Positions 1 through 12,400 of a stretch of 64,000 bases of DNA are shown here, piece by piece (position 1 is the stretch's first letter; every line of letters starts with the position of its first letter). The position numbers and the translations under genes were made by a program. The notes below the pieces were generated by a model that saw nothing but the letters and a program-made list of their open reading frames with translations, did not search any database and was not told the DNA's origin. Origin of the DNA: Gavia stellata. Its lineage: Eukaryota > Chordata > Aves > Gaviiformes > Gaviidae. The stretch is taken from assembly GCF_030936135.1 (NCBI RefSeq), contig NC_082594.1:125898668-125962667 (forward strand), given 5' to 3'.

Positions 1-3000
1 TAACAAATTTGTCTAAGGCTTTTGGTCTGAAAAAAAATTTCATTTTAAGGAACAAAAAGGAGGACACCCAAGCTTCCTCTCTTCAAAAACTACATTAATA
101 ATGTCTGACTCAAAACTTTGGACTGACCCAAAAGAAGCTTTTTTTTTTTTGACTCTGCATGCTTAATTTTTGCCAGAAAATTTTCAGTTTGACTCCACAC
201 AGAATTTTGCTGCTACTTTAAACTGTGTTTGTGTTCTCTGTGTTCCAGTTTGTCTTCTGTACTAAGAGATTTATTTGCCCAGGCTTACAACTGATATGCT
301 AAATGGGACCAACTGCCCTCATGCTACGTCAGTCTAGCAGCATATTCAACTTGGCTTTCTTTCTGTAGAGAATAAAAGTGGTAAGAATACCAGTGCCCAC
401 AATATGATGTTAACCAGGTGGTACAGGATTGCAAGAGTTTGCAACCAGGAAGATTTGCATCTTTTTATCGTAAATCCTTGTTGGAACTGAAAGTGGATTA
501 TCAAAAAAAGTGAGCCTCTTAAGAAATAATTGTAAACACACCTACTTCCAACAATAGGTATGATACTTTGAATGAATTAACTTTTTCTTCTTTCATATGG
601 TTGTATTTTCTACACCTAGGTGTCTATTTTTTTTTTTTAAAAAGTAGATATAGAGCAATTTTTATAGTTACTAGCAGATAAGGTTATTTTCCAATAGGAA
701 AGCAGATAGGTATGTTTCAGGAAGAAACATGGAATCAGTATGTTTTTAGCATAATAAGACACTAAATTACATCTGTCCCTATGGACTTTACAACACCCAG
801 ACAAATTCAAGGCATTCCAATTCTCTAGCAACGGATCAGGCTGTTTGTTAGCAAGCTGGTTAAACAAGCTCCACTTTCCCACACCTAAAAATGAAGCCAC
901 AGAAGGACAAAGTTGAAATTGCCCTCATTCTTTAACACTATTTCCACACTTCGTTATTTATAGTTTAGACTTTGATTAGAATTTTAAAAGACTAAATACA
1001 GAAGTGCACTTTCCATGTATTGCTTGGAAGTTACTGCTTTGATTTTTTTCTTCTATGTTTATTTTTTACTGGAAGCAAGTATTTCTTGTATTTTCAAAGT
1101 ATGTCATGTAAATTGAGGCCTAGGTATCTTCACTTTGACAACAGAGCTTATGATGGTAATTATTTTCAGTCTCTGTAAGGTTATTCCCTTTTCATCATAA
1201 TCCATTCCCTGTGGTAAAATTTTAACTTTGGTTCAGATTCAGCGGAATCAAAATTTCACCCACATCTTCACTGCGTGCAGCACCTGTAAACTAGAACGTA
1301 CTCAAAGTCAAAGATGAAGAGACAAGAGATCTAGAGGCAAGTAAAGAGCCACAAGAACTGTAAGATGTGCAGTAGGAAAGGGACTTCAGCAGAGCAGAAC
1401 TTCTCAGGAGTTATTCTAATGTAGAGGGTAAATTCAGACTACTAGTGACTAGATAGGATTTGCCAGAAACTATAACTGAGGTGACTATGTTTGCATATGT
1501 TTATAGCAGTTCCTACAGCAGCAATCTTCACTTCCAACAGGAATTTTTAATACTAGTCCCAAACAGAAGAAAAGGATTAATGTACAGTATAACTGCTGCA
1601 AATGTACCCAGGTCAAATTTGTTTGCTCAGGTACTTTGATATCCAGCCAGGCAGAGCACCACATATCAGTCACCAAGCACCAGGTTTTGTGATACTAGGT
1701 ATTTCTGTGCTTCAAATGCCATAAGACATTAAATATCGTGGTGCTGATGGGAGCCATTGGCAAGTCTCCTCAGTTCTGCTGCTCCTCTGTTTTTCTGCTA
1801 TGGTCAGAGAAAAAGGCCTTCATCAATTTACACTTAAAAAAAATCACGCCACTTACTTCTGTCAACAGCATGACAAAGAAGAATGTGTTACTTGTTAACT
1901 CAACATACTGGAAACCAGTGAAAGACTAATTCACCTCCATAAAGGAGGAATATAGACACCTTCTAGGGAGAAGGATGTTTCAAAAGATTCTCACAGAGCC
2001 AAGAAAAAAAAAAAATACATCACTGCTTGTTATTTTAAGTCATATTCCCTCTTTGCTCCCTTCCAAAATCCCCTCTGTTGGGTGGAGGACAGCTACTTCC
2101 TTTGTTACCAAAAAACCCAAAACATCCTTGAAATTAGTCTGATAGGGGAAAATCCTATGGCATGACTCAGTGGGTGTGGTTAAGTTTTAAAAGGTTTCAG
2201 CTAGCATCACTCTTCACTTATGCAGACATTGCTTAAGATATTGTCCAAGAAAGAGGAAGTGAAGATAGGTCTCAAAAGAGGAAAGCCAATTTAAGCATAG
2301 TGCACAGAACTTGATTACAGGCTGTCATGTAAGTAACAGCATGGTACAGAGGACAGCCAAGACAGGGACCAGTCGTGCCGAGACAGCGACCAACCTTCCT
2401 ACCCAACAGTAAATTCAGTCAGTTGCAGACACCCAACTTCAGATTACCTTGCAGAATGAAAGTTGGATGTTTGGGAGACAAAGATGCTGTCCTGAAAGCT
2501 AAACAGTTTTCATTTATGAAAAACTTACATTTTACAGGGCAGAAAGTGGCTGCTAAAACCTGCATGCATCTGCAATATTTTAATTCATAAACAACCGCAT
2601 GTATATTTACCCCAAAAAGGAAACCATGCTATTAGACTACCGTGCTATTAGACAACCAGTCAGTGTAGTTGAGGCAGACTCAAGATCGAAGATTGAGACA
2701 GATCCAAGATCGAACCTTCCTCTACCATAGCAATCTTGTCTCTTTACCACCAAGCTGTAATTTTGTCAATAAGACTATTCTTGCCTTTATTACAAGATAA
2801 ACAGACTACATACTAATATTCCCCCTTTGTCTTCCAATAAATTCCATCTCAAAACACTAGTCTTGCTCAAGTGTAAATCTAAATCACCTTTCAAAGATTG
2901 ATTAGTTACAGCTATTTTAGTTTAAGATGTAGTCAAACTTATTTTCTTTCAGCTTTCAAAATCCTCCTCCAGCTAGAGGAAACAACCATTCATAACTAGG

Positions 3001-3200
3001 AAAAAAACCACACAGCTCTCAAGTGAATTTAAATAGGAGGAAAAAAGTCACCTTTTCAGGAATCAGCAATAAAGCCAAAAGCACTAGGCTTCTACGAGGA
3101 AAGTATATTTTAGCTTCCAATATAGACAAAAATAGTCTTCTGCTGAAAGGAAATTGAATGAATTGTGGAGAAAAAAATCCCACCTCTTAGTGCAGTGTCT
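1..3200. other. Intergenic region downstream of ATG3
   Basis: No coding exon, RNA gene or clear mobile element is recognised on either strand. In mammals BTLA lies on this side of ATG3, but I see no immunoglobulin-domain exon with splice sites. The only structure noted is two small tandem duplications near 2625-2714. Part of the ATG3 3' untranslated region may extend below 3200. Confidence 0.5.
2625..2714. repeat. Two adjacent short tandem duplications
   Basis: A 16-bp unit containing TGCTATTAGAC occurs twice back to back (2625-2640 and 2641-2656). About 15 bp further on, a unit of roughly 22 bp ending in AAGATCGAA occurs twice (2671-2690 and 2694-2714) with small differences. They look like replication-slippage duplications with no coding role. 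Confidence 0.6.
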
Positions 3201-3218
3201 ATACAGGAATGAAAGTGA

Positions 3219-3277
3219 TTTATTTATATTACACACAAAGATTTTTATTAAAAAGGCTGGTAATGGAACATTTTATT
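3219..3277 (-). terminator. ATG3: Candidate ATG3 polyadenylation signals
   Basis: Three AATAAA hexamers on the minus strand (complements at 3219-3224, 3244-3249 and 3272-3277) lie about 120-180 nt past the ATG3 stop codon at 3398. Their spacing suits a short 3' untranslated region. Which one is used cannot be told from sequence, and longer 3' ends are possible. Confidence 0.55.
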
Positions 3278-3397
3278 TTAATCCATCAACTTGATAAAAG
3301 GTTAGTTACAGAAATTGTGTATAATGTTGTATAGGTCACATGGATGGGTTATTTAAAAAAAGATTTGATAATTAGAGGAGGACATCTCTTATTTTAG

Positions 3398-3479
3398 TTA
3401 CATCGTAAAGTGCCTCGTGTAGTCATATTCTATCGTTGGAATGACCGCCTGTACAAATTTCAAGAAAATAAGAAGGTAC
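3398..3479 (-). CDS. ATG3: ATG3 coding exon 12 (terminal)
   Basis: Completes M288 and encodes residues 289-314 from [20 protein letters not shown] to TRHFTM, then TAA (complement of 3398-3400). The acceptor is ACTCAG with no polypyrimidine tract, preceded by a U12-like branch site. Confidence 0.97.
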
Positions 3480-6400
3480 CTGAGTTTCTTGTAAAGGAAA
3501 ACGTGCAATAGCTAGAAATCCTGTAAAACAAAGCAGAAGTCACATTCAATGGTCTGATCAACAGTATTTCTTGCTAATAGGAAAATAACACCTAGGAATT
3601 ATACAGTTAGAGACTGGAAAATTAAGACAGCAGAACTCTAGTCATGACATCTGATGTTTGCCCAAACATAGAGACCTTCCTGTTTTAAGTTAAAGCAGGG
3701 AACCAGGAGTTATTTTCAATAAATCTTACAAACACCACACAAACATTTACAATCCCATTTACATACTTATTATTTGCTATTAACAAATAGCAAAGTGAAT
3801 TGCACCTAGCAAGGCTAATCCCTAGCTACCTTCCTGTAGTTGCAGGGAAAGCAGGCTCCTCCCTCCATGTATCAGAGGCTCAGAAAAAGAAATAGGTTCC
3901 AGTTCTGAACCATCCTTTGAAAGAGTTCCTTTTCCTGTTGATAAGGGAAAGTAGAGAGATTAGCTTTGCTAAGCTGAGAAGCCTGGTTTTGTAGGAGACC
4001 CTCCTCGTCTCCCTTCTGTATATCACCTTCAAATACATGTTGGGCCTGAATCTGCAAGTCTGGAGTATACTGGATGATTATAAACGAAGTGTCTGTCCAC
4101 CTGGGACTGAGGCAGACAGTGAACTGAAAAATTAAAATAAATCACTACTTTCAACTGATAATTAAGTTACATTGGTACTGGATATAAGTAAAACCTCCTA
4201 TTTTGGCATGTCAGTCTCATGGACCATTTCTTGACAAACACAAACTATATGATAAGGAGGGAAGAAATTGCCTGTTAAAACCCCTTCGATTTGTTCAGCA
4301 ATAGCAAAAAAGTAATCAAAATCTTGAAAATAAGCTATTTCTAACTATTGAGGAGTAGAACTTATACTACCTTGCCAGAAAACTTATTTTCCAGTTCAGT
4401 TTCAGTTGCATGCTGCACAAATTGAGAAGTCTCAACTGAGACAGTGAATGAGAATTTTACTGATTGAGGGTCTGCAGCTGCTCAGTAATCCCCCCTTGCT
4501 TGCCTTATAGCAGCAAAAGCAGTTGGAACACTATTTTGAAAGGACACACTTGCTTCTAACATGGAGGTTACTTCAGTCAGAAAGCACAGTATGAATCACT
4601 ACAAAGCATAACTGAAAAGAAAATTCTAATCGTGAGGCATTTGATATTGATGTTCAGAACTGTTTCAGTAATTTTCATTGCTTTTTTGCCAGCTGAATGT
4701 TTTACCAAGATGTCGCTCACATGCAGAGTAGAGAATAATGGGACCTCTACACCTATCAAAAGGATACATGTGAACTCCAAGTTCTCCCCCACCTTCTGCA
4801 ACAGTCTCAATTATTTTCTTCATCACTTCTGCATGCCTGAAAAACAGATTAGAAACAATGAAAATATTTTTAAGGAAAAAGTAACTCCCTCTTAATCTCA
4901 ATAATATTTGATTTTGTGCAAATTAAATAGTTTTGGACTGTTAGCTTCAGAAGCAACAAAAGGAAGCTTTCAGTTTACTAAGGAAAAAAATCTTAACAAT
5001 AATGGAAAGTTAATATTAAGTGATGAATTTAACATTATTTGCCAGATCCTTACATTCACAAGGAAAGAGAAGGAAGTTCTATGCTACAGTGTAGACTGAG
5101 TGCTATCATGAGAGTCGATACACATTGCTTGTCACTAGTGTGATTGTTAATTGCTAAATGCCACAGAAGCCACCAGGTAAGTCCCCAGAAGGCAATCCTC
5201 ACCAGCAGCAAGCCACCAGAAGTTCCCAGATGACCCCTGAAAAAGATGCCTAGAAATTGCTGCAACTTTTTTAGCTGCCTCTCCTGTACTCTTATATTTG
5301 TAGAACTTATGAGGTACCAAACTCCCACACAATTCACGGTTTCCTAGTAAAGGCAGACTAAACCAGCCCTGCAGAAATTCAGAACTGTTGCTCTCAGACT
5401 GCCTTAGGGTGTTATTGTAAAGCACTACAGGGGAGGACAAACATTTCCTCGGGTCACTGTGTTTTGACATTAAGTCATCAGTGACATACCAGACCTATTA
5501 TGAACCACACAAATATTTGTGTACAAAGCTGATCCTGGGAATATAACATGGAATCACAAAATAGCTAAGGTTGGAAGAGACTGGTCACCATCTAGTCCAA
5601 CCCTCCTTGCTCAATGAGCAGTAAACCAGAACAGATTGCTCTGTACCTCGTCTGATCTAGTATTGAATATCTCCAATGATGAAGACTTCAAATCTTTTCA
5701 TGACCAGCTACAATTCAGAAGTAATGGTCTTGTGTTCAGGATAGTTCCTATACCCATAAACCAAAGGATGAAGAACATACCAAATCAGAAGGGAGAACTA
5801 TTGTATAGTTAATTGATGTTTTATTTATATTTTTTAACACAAACTCCCAGGTTGTACCACTCATCTTACTTTATCTATACTTCAGCTTTGGTTTAAATTC
5901 ATGATTCGGTAGGCAATCTTTGTCAGTGAGGTCACATAGGGCTATGGACATCCACCTATACAACACTGCAAGCTACTTAACAGTAGCAGTTTAAAATACC
6001 CGTCCTGAAACAACCTATGTGCCTACTGAGAACAAGGAACAGTGGTAAGCAGAGTTTGCATAACTTTCGGACAATGCTTTGATGCCATTATGCAAATCTA
6101 AATAGCTGACCAGCAACTGGCATTTAGTAGTTACCTCCAAAGTTACTCACGCTGCCAGTGACTGCAAACACAAGGAAGGAAGCTGTTGCAAAGTTACCAA
6201 GACACAATGTAAACAAGAACATGCAAGTCTGGGGAAATACCAAAGGTCAGCATTTGTCATTTGCTGTGCTGTTGGTCTTTGCAAATCAGCTAACCTTCAC
6301 GGCTGATTCCAATTCTGGATCCTCATGATGCCCCTGCAGAACACATGCTGTATCAGGTGCCAAAGCCAGTTGCTTCTATATAGAAACCTGGCCACTGCTA

Positions 6401-9400
6401 AAACTTAAGCTTTGACCTCATCCATAATAGTGCACTATTTCTTGTACCGGCACAGAATACAGGTGACCCTACAACTATTAGAAGCCTTTAACAGGATACT
6501 GGCTCAACTTCATGCATCTTAATAACATTTGTTGTTTTCTAAGGACTAGTTAGGTATCTGGAATTCCATAGTGGCCACAGTAATGGTCATTCTTACTGTC
6601 ATACAGTTACTCATGAAAAGCTTTGCAGGTGCTTTATAGACTTTCAAGTTTGTTTCCTGTTTTCAGTTTCCTTCTGTAAGAAAATTTTGAGGAATTAATA
6701 TGAAGTATGTATACCCCCCAATGGAAAGAAATAAGATAACTTTGGGAGAAATGTCATCTAAAATATCCTGCTATCTAGAAAACTCAGTATTTTTTTTTTT
6801 AACTTCTGAATAAAAGTGCCCCAGAAGTAACTCTTAACTCAAGATGACTAAATACACTACATGCTCACCAGCGCTTGTTCCAGGACCTATTTGTAGATCA
6901 CTTGAGCTCTCAAATAGATCAGACATTTAAAACATCTACTAAAAATCACCTGATTTACTTTCCAGTATATCAACCAACTCTTGAGGTTGTTCAAGTAACA
7001 TGAATGAATTATTATTCATACTCCAATTCAGAAATACTGCTGTTCCTACTGAAAATAAATTGAGATATACAGTTAAGACCATACATTAAGGTGTTAAAAA
7101 TAAGTTGAAAGAAGCTGTTATCTTAGATTGATTAGGTGACCCTTTATGCTCTTATCAGGAATATTCACTTTCCAGCTTGAAGAACCCCTTTCCTGCTTTG
7201 CAATTGACCAAAGCTGTCAGTCAAAATATTTATTAACTTCCCATTGGAATTCAGCACAGCTGACATACTGACATTGTCTGAGTATCAGCTGGAAGGGAAA
7301 TAGATACCATCAAAAAGTAAAAGTAAAAAATAAAAGCCTTCCTGACATATGGGGAAAAAACCCAACACCAGAAATGATTCATCCCCACCCCATCCTCCCT
7401 TGCAGTTCATAAAGATAAAAGGCCTTCCACAGGGCTTTCAGTGTAGTTGACAACAACAGTAAGCTTCCGTAACAGAGGGTAAAATACAAGACTTCTTAGG
7501 ACAATGTACTTTCAAGAAAAAGATTACCTATGAATTTGATTCAGTGTCTGTAACCACTCACACACAATGAGACAGGTGTGGAAAACCCCACAAATGTCAT
7601 CATTAGGAGGAACATTCAGAATATGCAATAGTCAGTTAACCTTAAGATCTACAATTCACTGATCCTTGCAGTTGCCTCTGGTCACCTCCCTGCAGATATT
7701 TATAGAGTACGTAACTCCTAAACACATTTCCTTCTTAAGTAGTTTGATAGCCCCTTCGTAACACTCACATAAAAAAGTTGAGAATTGTGATTAAACCAGT
7801 TTGCAGGAATTAATGAGGAAGTTGACTATGTTCCTCCCAGTACCATAAAAATGCTGACAAGAAATACAACTCAGAGCAGAGCTACAAGATGAACAGTTTC
7901 AACTAACTACTCAAAATAGAAGCAATCTCAAGCAGCTGACAGCGGCACCAGACTGTTGTTTCTTCCTTCCTCTGACACATGACATCAGGATATACACGTC
8001 ACAAGAAACAGCCACGTTCAGGACCATCCAAATATCGTACATTACACAATTCTTGTAGCGTGCAGGGAAGCAACAGCAGCAGAGCTAGCTGAACACTGGT
8101 ACTTCCTAGCTAAATTAAAAACAAAGCAACATTTTTGGCTCTTATTTTTCACCTCAGAAGCCCAGACCTTGTTAGCTGTTAGCCTTACCAATTCAAGAAA
8201 ACAGAACAGCTTATCTCAGAGAGTAAGAGAACATTTTAGATACACTGTTAGCCTCTTTCTTCACCTTCTCAAGATGACCTTTTCAAACCTTTCCAGCTGC
8301 CAGTCAACTAGATTGCTTTTTGAGAAGGACTAGACAGTTTCCTCCACATTTAAGACTATCAACAAATCTGTCTTACTGTAATATCAATCATCTCTTTCAT
8401 GTTAAAAGACTAATTGGAACAAGTGCCACGATGAAAACCATTTCTTCAAGTGTAGACGTGGATTACATAACAAAGGCACTGGCACTTCACTGGCTTCAGA
8501 GGAAGAAGTGAAAACATGCACACAGAGCTCTCGTCTATGAAGACTCTCAATCCAAATTCACAGACTAGCATTAAATTGGTTCTTACTCGGCAAAGGGGTT
8601 TGCAAAATGAAGCAGATTACATTGCAGCCACAGCCAAATATAAAACCCACAGGTCTACTTAGTCAGTGAGGGCTGTCATGCCCAAATATCTGGTCACCTT
8701 TGTTTCTTCTGAGAGTGCCCTCCCAGCCTGCATCCATCAACAGGAGCTTCTTCCCAACTGATTTATTAGCAGGGCTTCCAGAAATCGCTATATTAAGCCT
8801 TGGCTTCAGGCTTTTTTTCCTCTTTTTCTTCTACTAATCATCTTCCTAGTCAGTCTGTTAAGCCTTACTACATTTATCCCACCTGACACTCCTTCATAAA
8901 CACTAGTTGGAGAAAAAGCTGCATCCACTTTTTCATCCAAAACCCTACAGACAGCAAACAATAAGACAGTCAAAGTCCCTAACAGGTCAACATATTAAGA
9001 CTGATATGTTCATATAAGGTATAAGAATACCTTATTCAATCAAACCAAAGGTCTACCTTGTCCCGCTCGTTATCTTATAGTACGTGCTCAAGAAAGAGAC
9101 CAGAGCAAGCACCTAGTAATGCTTCCCCCAAAGTACTACTAGTTTTCAGCAGTATGCAACCCAGGGACTTTCTAATTCTGGAGCATTCTGATAACTTCAC
9201 TTTTAACAAGTCTTGACAAATTTTTCTTTCATTAACATTGTATTGGTTAAATAAATATTTAATTAGGTGCTGTGTGCAGAGTTTAATCCTTACCTGACTT
9301 TGAACATGTCAGCAGTGAGTAGCATTCAATGCCACCAGTTTTACTCTTACAAAAAACTGAACACCTATTACTTCACCTTCTGTGCCATTCATGATCAAGG

Positions 9401-12400
9401 TCACCAAAATCGTAACACCCTCCCCCTCAGCTGCCTTTTCCAAAGCTGAAGGGTCCCAGGTTATTCAATCAGTTCTTACAGGAAAGAGATTAATAACCTC
9501 AGTTATCCCAGACAACCCCTCTGTATCTTTTCCAGTTTTAGTCTTCCTTCATCTTACAGACTACAGAACAGATGACCAGAGCTGTAGCACAGTATTCAAT
9601 GTGTGGGTGGTCCCACAGATTAATAGAGGCCTTATCACAGAATCATTAAGGTTGGAAAAGACCTTTAAGATCACCAAGTCCAACCATTAACTTAACACTG
9701 CCAAGTCCACCACTAAACCATGTCCCTAAGTGCCTCATCCTCACTCTTTTAAATACCTCCAGGGATGGTGACTCCACCACCACCCTGGGCAGCCTGTTCC
9801 AATGCCTGACAACCCTTTCAGTGAAGAAGTTTTTCCTAATATCCAACCTCAACCTCCCCTGGTGCAACTTGAGGCCATTCCCTCTTGTCCTATCACTTGT
9901 CACTTGGGAGAAGAGACCAGCACCCACCTCTCTACAACCTCCTTTCAGGTAGTTGTAGAGAGCGATAAGGTCTCCCCTCAGCCCCCTCTTCTCCAGACTG
10001 AACAACCCCAGTTCCCTCAGCTGCTCCTCCAGACCTCTCACCAGCTTCGTTGCCCTTCTCTGGACACGCTCCAGCACCTCAATGTCCTTCTTGTAGTGCT
10101 GTTTTCTGTTATGTTCTTTATTCTTTTCCTAACAGCTTTCTAATTTCTCCTTCCTGTACTACTCTTGAGCAGGAAGACTGACATTTTCACAGGTCTATTT
10201 TGTTAGTGTAGACTTAAACCTGAGGATTTAAAGACCAACAATAAACTTCACCACATGAAAATTTTCTAGAAGGCAACTAAACTGAGGGAAAAGCTATTTC
10301 CTAGTTGTACAATGTCTTCTCTGCTTAATGTTGTCCAGATATAAGCCTGACTGCTTGGTGAAAGCAAAGACTGTTGTAAAGCAGTAATTAAAGAACTTTG
10401 AACTGAAAGAAACACATACACATCCTCATAATAAGAACAAAAGTATCCATAAACTACTTGGTGCAAAGCTCCTTTGCTCTCTCTCTCTAAAGAATGGTAT
10501 ACCCTTCCCAAGACTAATCTTACGATCAGGTAACTGCTCAACCAGAAACAAGAATGTTTTGAGTCTGCAACAACTACAACAGCTTGTCAACAAGCTGATT
10601 ATTTGACACCTCAGCTAGTGACATGGATCCCAGAAGTGTTTCTTTAAGTCAAAACACATTACAAGACTTAAAGGGGCAATCTGGACTTTTTTTTTTAAAC
10701 ATATGCAAGACTACAAAGGGTGTGTCTCTTTTTAAAATGAGACAAAACCCCAAATTCATATCTCCAAGAACTTCATACTACCAAGAAGCCGAGGAGTTAC
10801 ACTGTTTAAGATACTGGCTCTGTATCACTAAGTCACCTAAAAGGATGTTAGGGCCTACCATCTAAGATGAGAGGCACCTTTCAAAGACCTAGAAAAAAAA
10901 TATCTGTGCAGCCAGTTGAACTACAGACTCCCTACGTCTTGGGTGAGAAACGTGGAAAATGCAACAGAAAAGTCCCTAAAAACACAAGTGTGTTTTGCAC
11001 TTGTGTTCAACAAATATTTCAGTGTGGCAATTAGAGGACCTCTATTTATCAGTGTAAAATTTCAAGGACTTCTGGGGGAGCAGAAGGTAGTTATTACACA
11101 GTAAGAAAGAGTTATTTCACATTCAAATAACTTTTTCTGCTCCCGAAGTATATATATTATACTTTTACCATCCCAGAACAGCAGCAAATGAAAGTATAGG
11201 AGAACTTTCTTTTATAGAGTTCTAGTAGTCTGCCATCTTCTGGCGTCCGTAGAGAAGTAGAGGAAAAGCAAGTTGAGCAGAGAGAAGACAGCTCTAACTG
11301 CAGAATACACTTGTGGTAGTGAGCACTGGAATGACTTCAGAGAATTGCTGATATTTTCCTTTCATACTCCTTCAGAAGCTAACAGACCATTACGGCAGCC
11401 AGCTGTAGAAATACGTCCAGAAAACCTGAACCAAATCCTTAACAAGACCAGTGAAGCACCTTGTGTCTGCATGCTGAATCAGACCAGAAACAAAGACTTA
11501 CCTGCATGGATGAACGGAGCACATGGGAGGTGGAGGAAGATGAGGATGGTTTTCAATGGTCACTGTTTTCTTGACATGGTCTTGACTAATATCTTCATAC
11601 ATATGCTCTACTGTTAAAGGCTGCCGTTGCTATATGGGAAAAAGGAACATGAGAACAAAAGCATTACTAACAAAGAATTGCTGAGAAGGAGCAAAAGATT
11701 CTAACAGCATGAACAGATGAAGCACCATAAATTATAAGCATTAATATACAGCAGTTCTTGAAGGTACACTGAGAGAACTGCGTGTGTTAAAATCTATATG
11801 GTGTAGAAATAGTACTGCACAAATTTTTGTTTTTAACATACCAGGTGAATTGTAAAGTCAACATATTTGAGAAACGTCTAGGTTCCCATCCAGGTTCCCA
11901 TCTAGGTATTTGAGCTGTAAGCCCTAACCAACTTTAACTCAAAAAAACTTAGTCATTAAAGGGAAGAGTGATTTATCTAATCCTCTGAAGATCATGAAAA
12001 CACATACCTGCTTACCTGACTAAGTTTACTGGGGTTATTACTAGCTCTACAGAGCTAACAGAAACTCAAATGACAGAGCATGATTTCCTTCCTTCAAAAT
12101 ATGCTCCGTTACCAAGCACAATTTTCAGTGAAATTGTTCCTACTTCCTGCAAGTACCATAAGTCCTGTCTGCAACCCTGACCACGTAATGGTTTTCTCAC
12201 CATTTTTTCCTTTAAATTTCTACTGTGAATAAGCAACAAAATAGCCTTGCTATTTGACACTGTGAGTCTAATACCACAGAAGTGGGGAAAAAAACAACAT
12301 AGCTATACCTCATCATATCCAAATAACCAGAGCCTTGGAGTTTGGTAATATTTGTCATACGTGATGTAGAGGTCATAAGTTCTAGTCTGTAGAATAGCAT

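Larger units (their letters stand above)
4837..11501 (-). other. ATG3: ATG3 intron 10 (6.7 kb)
   Basis: The largest ATG3 intron. It contains two CR1 fragments (5546-5752 and 9634-10098). Otherwise it is AT-rich sequence in which I recognise no exon or RNA gene. Confidence 0.8.

Noticed and set aside
1-3200. Possible BTLA or another gene downstream of ATG3
   Set aside because: BTLA is the mammalian neighbour on this side, but no immunoglobulin-domain cysteine/tryptophan pattern with splice sites could be found.
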